Source of the DNA: Rutidosis leptorrhynchoides
Lineage: Eukaryota > Streptophyta > Magnoliopsida > Asterales > Asteraceae
Direction: 5' to 3'
Assembly (NCBI RefSeq): GCF_046630445.1
Contig: NC_092333.1
Span: forward strand, 183,332,501-183,396,500
DNA length: 64,000 nt
Shown here: piece after piece, positions 39,091 through 53,100 of the stretch
How the letters are laid out: every line of letters starts with the position of its first letter
How positions within the stretch are numbered: the first letter of the stretch is position 1
Position numbers and translations under genes: made by a program
Notes under the pieces: generated by a model
The model's database searches: none
Told to the model about the DNA's origin: nothing
The model's input: only the letters and a program-made list of their open reading frames with translations

Positions 39091-39395
39091 TTAGCATATT
39101 TATATTATAAGTTTGTGTCTAAAGATGAATTAATATTAATCTATGCATTGCTTTTAATACCAAAATAGTTTAAAAGTATTTGATGTGTTCAAAGCCTTAC
39201 TATTTTCACCGTTAAATTCAATAATCGTGTGTGTATATTAAATACTTATATTGTAAAAAGACTTGGTGTATAATTAAGATAGATTATTCAAATTTAATGC
39301 TGCACATGTTACGTGTTAAAGCTATTTGTAACTGTATATGAATCGAAAAGAATTTAAGATTAGGTATTTAGAAGATGAATATTAGAAAATAGAAT
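39091..39395. other. AT-rich unannotated stretch
   Basis: No coding, RNA or repeat structure recognised. It may be host intergenic DNA. Confidence 0.5.
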
Positions 39396-39645
39396 AAATT
39401 ATGCCGTTGGTACCTGTAGTTTATTTATATTATCATGATAACATCTAAAGTTTTTTTTTTGCGTAGTTGTTACCTAGGTTTTGTATAACTTACATGATTG
39501 GTACCCATGGCTAACTACAGTTAGCCATGTGTACCAATTACGTAAGTTACACAAAACCTAGGTACTAACTACTCAAAAAAAAAAAAAAAACTTTAGGTGT
39601 TGTTATGATAATGCAAACAAATCACAGGTACCAACGACGTAATTT
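39396..39645. mobile_element. Foldback/MITE-like hairpin element, about 250 bp
   Basis: The two halves are inverted copies over about 120 bp: ATGCCGTTGGTACCTGT on the left, ACAGGTACCAACGACGT on the right, meeting at the exact palindrome TGGCTAACTACAGTTAGCCA (39509-39528). There are T-tract and A-tract runs at mirrored positions (about 39452 and 39575). It has no ORF. A target duplication was not clear, so the transposon superfamily is open. Confidence 0.8.
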
Positions 39646-40401
39646 TTTCATTAATTTACTATGAAAAAGAAAAAATTTAACATTCAGAACATAAAAAAAG
39701 TGATGTATTTTTCACCATTAATATCTTTTTAAATATTCCCCTATACCTTAAAATACAACACTTATTGAGAAATAATTATTTTTGAAACTCCCTTCAATAC
39801 AATTAGATCAAAAAAAGACATCCATTTACCCTTTTATCCAATGGACCAAATTCATTCTCTAAATCAATTAACCAATAAATCATTTATTTCACTTAAACTT
39901 ACAAAACTACCCTTGAATTAAATTAAGGCAGTTGCAATACTCAATATTAACCAAACGTTCCCACCCGTCTATCTTCTCTAAATCAATTAACCAGTCTATC
40001 TTAATTGATGACTCAATTAAACCACTAAATTTCTGTAACGACACAACCCGTTATAAACACCAGACTTTTTTTTTTTACACTAAACATTTCTGTCAGCAGA
40101 TAGGCACGACGATCCTATCTCAGCCGCGGCGCGGCTCATAAGAAATGATGAAGGTCAGCCACTGTCAGATATTCTGTTACCAGATTACTCCATTTCCCGC
40201 GACGCGGCCTCACCTAGGGTCTGATTCTGTTTTCACCATTAATACATACACTCCCCAATTTAAGATCTTTAATACATAAATCAACCCAAAAGGCTTCCCA
40301 AGCATAGTTAAATTAAGTTTACATTTTTCTCCCACGATCAAAGTAATTTAACAAGCGGGCTACATTCGCCCATTTACAAGTCCAAAATATAAGTTTCGAC
40401 C
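39646..40401. other. Unannotated stretch; may be an older LTR remnant
   Basis: No gene is recognised. From 40034 (TGTAACGACACAACCCG) the sequence looks like an LTR terminus. GC-rich palindromic strings follow (CCGCGGCGCGG at about 40124, CGCGACGCGG at about 40199), as in other LTRs here. It continues directly into 63824-64000 if LTR I is set aside. The family is unknown. Confidence 0.35.
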
Positions 40402-42160
40402 TGTAACAACCCTACTTTTTCCGTTACTATCGTTACTTGTTCGTTAATTATTTAACGGTAATTACGTAGAACTTTATGTGTTTAACTGATTTAAATGCAT
40501 ACATGATCCTAGTGGATTACTTGAATTAATATGTTTATATTAATTGATGAACTTGTTTCAGATAATGAAATACTTCTAAAACGACACGATTACGATAATC
40601 GCATCGAAAGCCTTTCAGTTACAGAACTCAGAAATTTGAACAAATAATTATTTTTAATAATTATTAGCTTTATGAAAAACTTATTTAATTTATTATTTAT
40701 TTAATAAGTTAAACCCGGTGGATTGCGTTTCACCGACCGGTTAACGTTCCGGGGACCCAGTACGGTCAACGACATTCGAAACGGACCACGCGCATACAAG
40801 AGACTAGAACGATCCCGAGACCACCCTAGTGGGCCCCATCGACTGAATCCATGCCCCCCACCCCTTATTATTTTGTTTTGGGCATATTTGTTACTAGTGT
40901 ATGTGATTAGGCCCTAAAATAACTTACTACTTAAATAAAACACTGCATCAAATTAACCCTACTCTATTTTCAGTCAAATTTTTCCCTCTCTTGGCCTCCT
41001 TCATCGTCGAGCATCACCATCACTAATACCACTATCAAAAATTGTTATTTGCTAAAACCTTCAACATCAAAGTTGTTCCTTTGATCGTTCTCTACACGCT
41101 AGTACCAATTGATTGCATTTTTGAGGTATAAATCACTAACCCTAATATTATAAAATCTGATTTTATTCAATTACATAGTGTACAAGAGTCCAGTGCTCAA
41201 TTGATTGTGATTGAATGCGTTGTTAGTCGTTATTTTGCGCGATTGATGTGTTTTGATGTAATCACGAATTGGTTTGCTATGAATATGATTAAATGAGTTT
41301 ATCTACTATTAATATAATGTATCTAGATGAATAGATCTCGTAAAATTAAGAAAATTTAGACTTTGGATTTGCGTATTTTCGTTACCGTATGCGTAAGGTA
41401 TGATCAATTGAAGTTTTGTTAGGGTTTTGCATACAATACAAATTTTCTGGTGTTTATGCTTTATGAATGAGCCATTGAAATGCTAACCACTTAATTACTT
41501 GTTAAAAGTTACTCAAGTTAGACTTAAGAATCATGTTAATTGATTTTGTATAGCTCTCGATATGATTAAACGAATATTGGTAACTCGTATTGAACTGAAA
41601 CTGACTTCATGTGCACGCTAAATGACCTTATATGAACTAGAAATTGTTTGAGACTTTGATCTGCTGGAATGTTATCATCTAGATGTTCATAAACATATCT
41701 CTTTGTATGATACCTTCTGAAAATTTTGTTTGCTATGTGTTATATGCATCACCAAATGACATGTCTGAAAGGCTATCTAAAACAGAAGGCCTGACTTTCG
41801 GGAATAAAATGTATAAAATGGCTACATGAAAGTCTTTGATTATTTTATCACTGAAAATTTGGAGTGTCTAGAGTCATCTCCAATTGGCCGTTCATTAATA
41901 GCTATTTTCTAAATTAAATTAGAATTTTTATAAAATTTCTGCGCGTGCAGAAACTGATTTTGTAAACCTTAATTGTACCTTATCTGAAACCCAACTTGTA
42001 GACATTGTATGAGGCCCTGGCTAGGCTTTTTAGATACTTTTATGAGTCTAGTTATGATATGGAGTTTTCCATATTTCCATGACTTATGTGCTATGAATTA
42101 TGATCGTTGTTTGCAAGGTGTGCGTAAATTCAATGCTATGCGATAAACTGTGAACGTGTA

Positions 42161-42330
42161 TTTGACAAACTGTGAGCTAAAACATGTTAGTTGACTTTGG
42201 ATTGACATGTTGACCAAGATTGAATGTTCTAATGACATGGTTGATTTTAGTTGACCACTTTGACCAAGTTTGACTTTTGGTTTGACTTTGGTTGACTTTT
42301 GTTGACTTGCATGAACTAGTTGACTTTTGG
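42161..42330 (+). promoter_or_regulatory. W-box-like TTGAC cluster in LTR I
   Basis: Eleven TTGAC strings lie in about 170 bases, all on the sense strand of the LTR, many as GTTGACTTT. WRKY factors bind TTGAC cores in plant stress promoters. Function in this LTR is inferred from density only. Confidence 0.5.
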
Positions 42331-42538
42331 TTACATGTTGAGTCAGTCTGAGCACTAGGACTATGCGTACACTATGGGTTGACATAGTGTGACTTATGTA
42401 TTTACTTAAGGTAATCTAATTGATTAGGTTGCGTTATACGGTTGTGATCGTCCAGCTACCGTACGGTTTTATTAAGAGTTTACTGTGCATTTTCAAAGGT
42501 GAGTCTGCAGTCCCATTTTCATTAACATTTTTGGGATG

Positions 42539-42560
42539 AGACCAACGCTCAGATACCAAC
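42539..42560 (-). other. Primer-site-like string outside the left H LTR
   Basis: AGACCAACGCTCAGATACCAAC directly precedes the left LTR. It matches, with one change, the primer-site and leader sequence next to the right LTR (59677-59698). A normal insertion would have host target sequence here. Confidence 0.7.
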
Positions 42561-43610
42561 TGAAATGTCCCGTTCATATTGATTATAAACGTTCCAAATT
42601 AATTGATTTCGTTGCGAGGTTTTGACCTCTATATGAGACGTTTTTCAAAGACTGCATTCGTTTTTAAAACAAACCATAACCTTTATTTTATCGACAAGGT
42701 TAACAAGACACCACTTAGATTATCCAGAAATGATAATCTAACAAATATCACACTTACACACTACCAATACATATTGGTTTACAAATATTAATATGTTACA
42801 ACAAAATAAATCTCGAATGCAGTTTTAAACAATATTATACAAGCATGCTGACACCAAATCTTGTCCATATAATAGCATGCAACAGCGGAATCTCTTAATA
42901 ATCACCTGAGAATAAACATGCTTTAAACGTCAACAAAAATGTTGGTGAGTTATAGGTTTAACCTATATTTATCTAATCGTAATAATAGACCACAAGATTT
43001 CATATTTCAATATACATCCCATACATAGAGATAAAAATCATTCATATGGTGAACATCTGGTAACCGACCTTAACCAGATGCATATAGAATATCCCCTATC
43101 ATTCTGGCACTCCCTTCAGACATGATGAAATCGAAGTACTAAAGCATCCGGTACTTTGGATGGGGCTCGTTGGGCCCAATAGATCTATCTTTAGGATTCG
43201 CATCAATTAGGGTGTCTGTTCCCTAATTCTTAGATTACCAGACTAAATAGGGGCATATTCGGTTTAATAATCCAGCCATAGAATGTAGTTTCATTTACTT
43301 GTGTCTATTTTATAAAACATTTATAAAACTGCATGTATTCTCATCCCAAAATATTAGATTTTCAAAGTGGGACTATAACTCACTTTCACAGATTTTTACT
43401 TCGTCGGGAAGTAAGACTTGGCCACTGGTCGATTCACGAACCTATAACAAATATGTACATATATATCAAAGTATGTTGAAAATATATTTACAACATTTTT
43501 AATATGTTTTGCTGTTTTAAGTTTATTAAGTCAATTGTCCTCGTTAGTAACCTACAACTAGTTGTCCACAGTTAGATGTACAGAAAAATAAAGCAATATA
43601 TATTATCTTG

Positions 43611-46600
43611 TGTAACGACCCGGAAATTTCTGACCAAATTTAAACCTTATACTTTATATGTGTCCGACACGATAAGCAAAATCTGTAATTTTGAGTCTAA
43701 AAAGTTGAAATCTCTATTTGAATAATCAATTACCCTTTTGACCAAGACTGACGATTCACGAACCATTGTGTGTAAATAAATGTAAATAAATATAAATATA
43801 AGTGTATATATAATGTGTTGAGTAATAAAATAACATATAAATATATTCAATTCATTTATTAGTTTAAAAATAATTATTATATATTATTACTTTCGTTCTT
43901 ATTAATAATAAGTTTAAAGGTATTATATGTATATATAAACATAAGAAATTAGATAAGTATAAATGGTTATATTATTATTGTTATTATTACAATTAGTATT
44001 ATTATTAATGTTATTAAGAAAAATTGTTGTATCATTGAAGGTATTTTTTTTACTAATATCATTATATTTTTATAACTACTCCTATATTAATATTATTATT
44101 AGTAATTCAATTTCTAAAACTAATAGTAAGTATTATAAATCCCTTTTTATTAGAATAAACATTGATTATATATATTATAAACTTGAATATCAAATATATA
44201 TTGATATAATTAACAGATATAGGAGACCAATAATATATAAATACATATAGATATAAAACACAAATATAAGATTATATGTAATTACATATATTGATAAATT
44301 AATAAGAATACAAATTATATACAATTTTATATGTAATCTATTTCCGTTTTATTTTCTCTCAATCGTTATCTAACTGTTATTGATTGATTACCTTTATCAA
44401 AAAAATCGAATATATCAACGAATTCACCATAGGAACGAATCTGATTCTGATAGCAACCTTTATCTGCTCTTGTTTTCTTATTAATTGTTTATTTATCTGT
44501 ATAGTTTCTTGTCGACAAAAAATTTGGCTATAAAGTCAATAATTTTCTTTTGTATATGATACTAATTGGCAGTATATAACCAACCCTCGTTTACAGCTTC
44601 CTTTTACAACCTCAATCACCTTCTCCTTCGATCCACAAATTCACCCTTGTGAACCTTATTCTTTTGTGAAGATACCAAACCCAAACATCACCACTTGGTT
44701 TCTTTCTTCTATTCTTCGGTTACCATCACAAATCAACATGTTCGAATGCCGTTATCCTGCTCAGAACTATTATCTCACTCTTTCGCTCTAACCAGAAACC
44801 ATCTTTAAATTATTGCGTCTGTGTTTCGCTACTTATGCTCGAGCCAAACCAACAATCAACAAGATTTATTTGAACTGCCACCATTAAACAACCTTCGAAG
44901 AAAACCACCTACTTTCTTTCTGTTTCAAACTCACAATCAACAACCTCAACAACCATCGAGACAACCTTCTGTTTCCATACGCTACTGCTGCTGCTGCCAC
45001 GATATCTGTTTCTTGATCGATATTTATAACTGATATTAACCTTTGTCATCTATTGTTGCTGTTGCTATCGTTTAAAAAGAAAAGGATACAGAGACTCACG
45101 CTTAGGATTCCAATTAGGTTTCATGGCCGACAGTTGTGGAAGACAGGGACGTTTCCTTTTTGTTTCTCCATATAATCTGACATTTTTTTAAAATGTGGAC
45201 TTGTGAAGAAATCCTATTAGGGCTCATCATTATTCAGTTAAGGGCCGTAAATCTTTGGACTTATGTTGGGCCGTTTATGTGTTAATCGGTTGGGCCAAAA
45301 CACTAGTTAGTATCACAAGGAATTCAATACTATTATGGCATATTTCGGTTATGAAAACGAGTTAAAACAGAAAAGATAAACAGAAAATACATGTTAAGTA
45401 TAAACGGGTTGTAGATATCTCAGTAAGAACATAAGGCGGATCAATGGTTAAGGGTCTTTGTGCGAAAACAGGAGGTCTCGGGTTCGAGCCTTGTCGTGGG
45501 CAAATCTTTTTGGAAAGGCTTTAAGAAAGGGTATATACTTTATACTTTCATTTTTATTACTATTATTAATATTATTATTATTAAAACAATTAATATTATT
45601 ATTATCATTGTTATAAATATAATTCTTATTATTAATTTTATTACTATTGGTTATTATTATTGTTATTATCACATATATTTAGAATTACAAATGATTAGTA
45701 CTAAGTATTATTAAATTTTTGGAATTATATTCAAAACTAATATTTTTGTTAAAAAAAAATAATACAACTTTTATGTTTATTATTAGTATTATTAATATGA
45801 TTTTTTTAATTACTAATATTACTATCATTATTATTATTATTATTATCATTAATCTGGTATTATCATAATTAGTAAATTCTTGCAAACGATAGGTGGTTAT
45901 ATAAAAGTATAAATAATATAACACCTAGCTATACTAATAATGTCATTTATTTATTATATATAAATTGACATATAAAAATTATTAATATAAAAATTACAAC
46001 ATTAATAATATATATATATATATAATTGCTTGATTGCAAGAACATGTGTTAATATATATGAATAATATAGGTTCGTGAATCGAAGGCCAACCTTATACGT
46101 GTTCAATGATGTTATATGTATTTTTACTACAAAATACATTAGGTGAGTATATAGATCCCTTTTAAACTCTAAATATTTTTGGGCTGAGAATAAATGCGCT
46201 ATTTTTATAAATGATTTACGTTATGAACACAAGTGACTAAAATTACGTTCTACATGGGTTTGAATCAAAAATCCCCTAGCTTGGTAACTTTAACTATTGG
46301 TTTATGAACTGGTAGGCGCGAATCCTAAAGATAGATCTATCGGGTTTTACACCCCCACCCAGATGTTGTTCTAGTCAATACTAAACTAGAAGAACGGGTG
46401 TTTAGTACTTCGAGGTTAACGGAACGCACTTGATTCAGTGCACATATTATTATAACTCAGGGGTACACACTCTTGTTAAGGCTAGTTACCGGGTGCCCAC
46501 TGCTTGGAATGCTTTTCATACACTTGCGAGTGTATTATGTTTATAAATATGAAATCTTGTGGTCCATAGTTATTACGCTGCTAGCATCAAACCTATATAT

Positions 46601-46764
46601 CTCACCAACTTTATGTTGACTTTTTAAAGCATGTTATTCTCAGGTACGAATTAAGTCTTCCGCTGTGCATTTGCTCATGATAAGGACATTACTTGGAGTC
46701 GATCAATGCAATGGAATCAACTGTTGAAGACTTCGTCCGGGAGGATAAGGTCGAGGTCTTTACA
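43611..46764 (+). repeat. Element G left LTR (3154 bp)
   Basis: It runs from TGTAACGACCCGG to GGTCTTTACA, followed by GG and the primer site. It contains a tRNA-like module (45430-45545) and short ATT-rich stretches. The shared frames (for example 43963-44250 and 44821-45033) recur unchanged in the right LTR only because the LTRs are near-identical. They show no protein domain. Confidence 0.95.
45430..45545 (+). other. tRNA-derived (SINE-like) module in the left G LTR
   Basis: Box A-like GGATCAATGGTTAAGGG and box B GGTTCGAGCC (45481-45490) are followed by GGCTTTAAGAAAGGGTATA and then an ATT-rich stretch. The order and 3' part resemble the module in the F LTRs. Cloverleaf pairing is incomplete, so not a tRNA gene. 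Confidence 0.6.
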
Positions 46765-49700
46765 GGTGGTATCAGAGCGTTGGTCTTAGTGAACCAGGTC
46801 TCCCATTAATGTGTCTAACTGATAGTTGTTAGGATACGTTAGTGAGTCTGGACTTTGACCGTGTCTGCCTGTCAAAAGTTTTGCTTATCATTTCTAGTCG
46901 GAAATCATCTGCTTATCATCCTTAGGAAATTGCCTGCCTATCATTCTCAAGTCTAGACACGTCCTACTGCATTTAGTGCATCGATAGTGTATGGACGAAA
47001 TTCATATCTTAGCGTATCTGATAATTCATATCTTAGCGCATCCGTAGACTTGCTTGTCATATGCCGTAAGATCCTCTGTAGGCTACGAAATCTTTATTAT
47101 TATAGATATTCTATGAAGTTAGAATATCATTCTATATTCGAAAATCATTTCACGTTAAAGATTCTTCTCAAATTGTCCTTCTGGTGATGAACCTGAAGCG
47201 CTTACTGGCGAACATGTTCGAGAAACCATTTTCTCTCCCCTTTTTCCCAGTATCCCATCACGATTACATACTATCCCATAGTTCGAATCTTATTCATTCA
47301 CTCGCTTCAACCTTCAATCATTCCGTAGTACTAGAAGAAGTTAACGAACTACGCGCTCGTGTGACGACTTTGGAGAACCTGGTGCGAAGGTTACGAACAC
47401 CAGCAGCAGCACCAGCAGCATAATCAGTACTACCATCATCAACGCCGACGATACTCTTAACACCCAACCACAATCACGTCGTAAATCTCAACACCACGAT
47501 CTGTATCTCGGATATCAACATCACACGTCTCAATATCATCATCTGTACTTCAAGTATAATCCTCGCTCTATATATCGTTTTACATCGATTACCTTCGCTT
47601 TATGTAACATTCTACCTCATATATCTTTGTTCGACATGGTGATTATGAAATCTCTAATGTCTTAGAAATCATGTAATCCAGTATTAACGATAAAACAAAT
47701 GAGTTTAATATCTTATTGACTCATTAAATCCAAGATTACATTCGATGGAAATATATATGCAAGTATATTTTCATAAAGATTATAATTAAAAATTCTTTCA
47801 TACAAAACTGTTAATGATGAAAATATTTTAACGGGTGGGTAGTACCCGAGGAATATTTAGAATTCACATTAATAAGTTACACTGTACATTCTTCGAATCT
47901 GATTTAACGATCATTTACTATCCTACTTACAACTACCGATATACGTATCCGTTCACCACAGAATAACAATTTCTATTCAAATTTCATATTTAGATTTTGA
48001 CCTATCAGAATCCAACAAGTGGCATAACGAAGAAAACATTGGACAAAAATAAAAAGTGTTAGAAACAAACGAATTAATTAATTGGAATTGTGATAGGATT
48101 TCACGCTAACTGTTCCGGCTAATTGTTCCCAGCTAACTGATTAACATTTAATTTATCGCAATTTACATTCCCGCAATTTTATTTAACGTCATTTAATTTC
48201 TGTTATTTACTTTTACGCACTTTAAATAATGGGACACGTATGCAAGGTTTCGACTTATCATATCGACCCATCTATATATATATTTCGGAACAACCGTAGA
48301 CACTCTATATGTGAAGGTGGGAGTTGGCTATACAGGGTCGGAGTTGATTCCAAAATATATATATACTTTGAGTTGTGATCGACACCGAGACTGGTACACG
48401 GGTCACGATACGTATTATTTAATCCGAATATTATATATTAAATTATATATGAATCATTGAACCATCGGACTGCTAACTTTGGACAATTAAAATGAATTGA
48501 ATTAAAATATTGATTATAACATATGAAACTAAACAATTCTTCAAGTTTGCCACTTGAATCCATCTTAAACCTCATTCGTATCTCGATAATTACAATGCGT
48601 GTTCAAATCTTTCATGATTCTTGAAAACCCCTCAATCGAGAGAATGAACCAACCGCGTTTCATCTACGGAAGAAAAGACTTATGCTCCTGTAAGACTTTC
48701 GGAGACTGAGTCAACGTTTAACACGCAGCAGTGTTAATTTCTTTAGTGTTATTATTACCCAAAATAACTTTGCAATCCCTTTTCAAATTAGCCAATTTTG
48801 TCACAGCTCCAGCAAGTTAACCTCGACTTCTCAGAAAGGTTAGTTTCGATATATATATATACACGTTATTCTTTCGCTGTCGTTACCGGAGAATCTTTTA
48901 TATTCCATCATCAGCGTTTAACCATCTAAAAATATAATTCTCCTGAAACCACCTCAGTTTAATAACCGATGATCCCGATCCGTTAACTTTGAGAATGCTG
49001 ACGAAGCAGCATGTCGTAAATGGTTTTAAGGGCCAAAAAGTTGATAATAAAGAAATGAGGGTTAGGAACACTCAACAGAAAATTTAGTATTGAAAAGCGG
49101 ATTATGCGAAACCATGAAGAAAACCGGGGACAGATCATAAAGAATAAGTTTGACTTCAAAGAATCTAAACAATACCGTGTCTGCTGAAATCATTAGCAAA
49201 TATCTTACTTCTCATTCTAAACTTTCACAAACAAATTCCTCTCGTCATCCATCAATGATAGAAAATCTAAGATATCATCGTGCCTATCATTATAAATATC
49301 CTCAATATTTCTGGAGATATTTTCACAACTAGTCTTATCTAATATTATCTATCTCTCCGAACTATCTGCGATATAATATGAAAGAAACTGTGTTAGTTTC
49401 TAAAATTTTGAAACCTTCGAGATTAAAATATGAATGTTTTGAAGTAGTGTTGGGAACTGATGCATGAATTAGTATAATATAATGAAACTTGATCAACTTC
49501 ATTATATTACAGTAACTCATGTTGAATTTCTAATGAAGCATGATGATTCACAGTACCGTCATCATGTGCCATGTTACACGACTCTTACATTCTATCCAAT
49601 TCCGAAACGTATTAGGAACATATCATCTTGATAGTTCTATTTTCTGGATATTCTGGTAATTTGACAAATCAAAATCGTGTCATTACTATTTCTATCTAAG

Positions 49701-50145
49701 AACATTAGCTATGTTTATTCCGAATATCATACCTACGAATTCCGGATCATTTCTCGCTTGACTCAAGGATGGGAAGAAGAAACGAAGAGGTGGATTTATA
49801 GTGAAATATCCGACAGATAAATCGAAACAGACGGCTGCATTAAATCAAAGAAGATCCTAATCGCCGAAGAACCGAATCTTATTACGTAAGATTTTCCTTA
49901 AATCCCTTAAAATCCGGAAATCAATCAGAACCACGTCATCGGTTAGAACAATTCTATATTACTCATTTCACTCTTTTGTGATAGCTTCATTCGTACGCTT
50001 CACATGATCGAATCGTTTTATCAATATCTCTTAATAATGATAAAACTCCATTGTTACCTCATATTCGTCATGAAAACATTCTTATTGTTATCTATGACAA
50101 CCTCTACCAAATTTCGGGGACGAAATTTCTTTAACGGGTGGGTAC
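46765..50145 (+). other. Element G internal region
   Basis: Primer site at the left, polypurine-like end at the right, and a second copy of that motif at 47826-47850. It shares many blocks with the F interior (for example CTTCAAGTTTGCCACTTG). The stretch 48228-48410 matches the H LTR. It contains one short leader ORF (47184-47423). I see no gag, protease, polymerase or integrase motif. Confidence 0.85.
47184..47423 (+). CDS. Element G short leader ORF, 79 aa, coiled-coil
   Basis: The plus-strand frame starts MMNLKRLLANMFEKPFSL, continues SHHDYILSHSSNLIHSL and EEVNELRARVTTLENLV, and ends in an Ala/Pro tail. The EEVNELRARV heptad segment is shared with the F remnant (21909-22421), suggesting one ancestral leader protein. 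It may be a shortened form. It shows no known domain. Its role is unknown; it is the only conserved coding-like stretch of the G/F non-autonomous group. Confidence 0.5.
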   Translation: MMNLKRLLANMFEKPFSLPFFPVSHHDYILSHSSNLIHSLASTFNHSVVLEEVNELRARVTTLENLVRRLRTPAAAPAA

Positions 50146-53100
50146 TGTAACGACCCGGAAATTTCCGACCAAATTTAAACCTTATACTTTATATGTGTCC
50201 GACACGATAAGCAAAATCTGTAATTTTGAGTCTAAAAAGTTGAAATCTCTATTTGAATAATCAATTACCCTTTTGACCAAGACTGACGATTCACGAACCA
50301 TTGTGTGTAAATAAATGTAAATAAATATAAATATAAGTGTATATATAATGTGTTGAGTAATAAAATAACATATAAATATATTCAATTCATTTATTAGTTT
50401 AAAAATAATTATTATATATTATTACTTTCGTTCTTATTAATAATAAGTTTAAAGGTATTATATGTATATATAAACATAAGAAATTAGATAAGTATAAATG
50501 GTTATATTATTATTGTTATTATTACAATTAGTATTATTATTAATGTTATTAAGAAAAATTGTTGTATCATTGAAGGTATTTTTTTTACTAATATCATTAT
50601 ATTTTTATAACTACTCCTATATTAATATTATTATTAGTAATTCAATTTCTAAAACTAATAGTAAGTATTATAAATCCCTTTTTATTAGAATAAACATTGA
50701 TTATATATATTATAAACTTGAATATCAAATATATATTGATATAATTAACAGATATAGGAGACCAATAATATATAAATACATATAGATATAAAACACAACT
50801 ATAAGATTATATGTAATTACATATATTGATAAATTAATAAGAATACAAATTATATACAATTTTATATGTAATCTATTTCCGTTTTATTTTCTCTCAATCG
50901 TTATCTAACTGTTATTGATTGATTACCTTTATCAAAAAAATCGAATATATCAACGAATTCACCATAGGAACGAATCTGATTCTGATAGCAACCTTTATCT
51001 GCTCTTGTTTTCTTATTAATTGTTTATTTATCTGTATAGTTTCTTGTCGACAAAAAATTTGGCTATAAAGTCAATAATTTTCTTTTGTATATGATACTAA
51101 TTGGCAGTATATAACCAACCCTCGTTTACAGCTTCCTTTTACAACCTCAATCACCTTCTCCTTCGATCCACAAATTCACCCTTGTGAACCTTATTCTTTT
51201 GTGAAGATACCAAACCCAAACATCACCACTTGGTTTCTTTCTTCTATTCTTCGGTTACCATCACAAATCAACATGTTCGAATGCCGTTATCCTGCTCAGA
51301 ACTATTATCTCACTCTTTCGCTCTAACCAGAAACCATCTTTAAATTATTGCGTCTGTGTTTCGCTACTTATGCTCGAGCCAAACCAACAATCAACAAGAT
51401 TTATTTGAACCGCCACCATTAAACAACCTTCGAAGAAAACCACCTACTTTCTTTCTGTTTCAAACTCACAATCAACAACCTCAACAACCATCGAGACAAC
51501 CTTCTGTTTCCATACGCTACTGCTGCTGCTGCCACGATATCTGTTTCTTGATCGATATTTATAACTGATATTAACCTTTGTCATCTATTGTTGCTGTTGC
51601 TATCGTTTAAAAAGAAAAGGATACAGAGACTCACGCTTAGGATTCCAATTAGGTTTCATGGCCGACAGTTGTGGAAGACAGGGACGTTTCCTTTTTGTTT
51701 CTCCATATAATCGGACATTTTTTTAAAATGTGGACTTGTGAAGAAATCCTATTAGGGCTCATCATTATTCAGTTAAGGGCCGTAAATCTTTGGACTTATG
51801 TTGGGCAGTTTATGTGTTAATCGGTTGGGCCAAAACACTAGTTAGTATCACAAGGAATTCAATACTATTATGGCATATTTCGGTTATGAAAACGAGTTAA
51901 AACAGAAAAGATAAACAGAAAATACATGTTAAGTATAAACGGGTTGTAGATATCTCAGTAAGAACATAAGGCGGATCAATGGTTAAGGGTCTTTGTGCGA
52001 AAACAGGAGGTCTCGGGTTCGAGCCTTGTCGTGGGCAAATCTTTTTGGAAAGGCTTTAAGAAAGGGTATATACTTTATACTTTCATTTTTATTACTATTA
52101 TTAATATTATTATTATTAAAACAATTAATATTATTATTATCATTGTTATAAATATAATTCTTATTATTAATTTTATTACTATTGGTTATTATTATTGTTA
52201 TTATCACATATATTTAGAATTACAAATGATTAGTACTAAGTATTATTAAATTTTTGGAATTATATTCAAAACTAATATTTTTGTTAAAAAAAAATAATAC
52301 AACTTTTATGTTTATTATTAGTATTATTAATATGATTTTTTTTAATTACTAATATTACTATCATTATTATTATTATTATTATCATTAATCTGGTATTATC
52401 ATAATTAGTAAATTCTTGCAAACGATAGGTGGTTATATAAAAGTATAAATAATATAACACCTAGCTATACTAATAATGTCATTTATTTATTATATATAAA
52501 TTGACATATAAAAATTATTAATATAAAAACTACAACATTAATAATATATATATATATAATTGCTTGATTGCAAGAACATGTGTTAATATATATGAATAAT
52601 ATAGGTTCGTGAATCGAAGGCCAACCTTATACGTGTTCAATGATGTTATATGTATTTTTACTACAAAATACATTAGGTGAGTATATAGATCCCTTTTAAA
52701 CTCTAAATATTTTTGGGCTGAGAATACATGCGCTATTTTTATAAATGATTTACGTTATGAACACAAGTGACTAAAATTACGTTCTACATGGGTTTGAATC
52801 AAAAATCCCCTAGCTTGGTAACTTTAACTATTGGTTTATGAACTGGTAGGCGCGAATCCTAAAGATAGATCTATCGGGTTTTACACCCCCACCCAGATGT
52901 TGTTCTAGTCAATACTAAACTAGAAGAATGGGTGTTTAGTACTTCGAGGTTAACGGAACGCACTTGATTCAGTGCACATATTATTATAACTCAGGGGTAC
53001 ACACTCTTGTTAAGGCTAGTTACCGGGTGCCCACTGCTTGGAATGCTTTTCATACACTTGCGAGTGTATTATGTTTATAAATATGAAATCTTGTGGTCCA

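Noticed and set aside
40723-40917. A 64-aa frame in LTR I rich in Arg and Pro
   Set aside because: Lies within LTR I (40402 onward), shows no recognisable motif, and its composition reflects a local GC-rich patch.
43963-44250. A 95-aa frame repeated exactly at 50498-50785, and others paired at the 6535-base offset
   Set aside because: The repetition comes from the two near-identical G LTRs, not from selection on a protein. No domain or codon pattern supports them.
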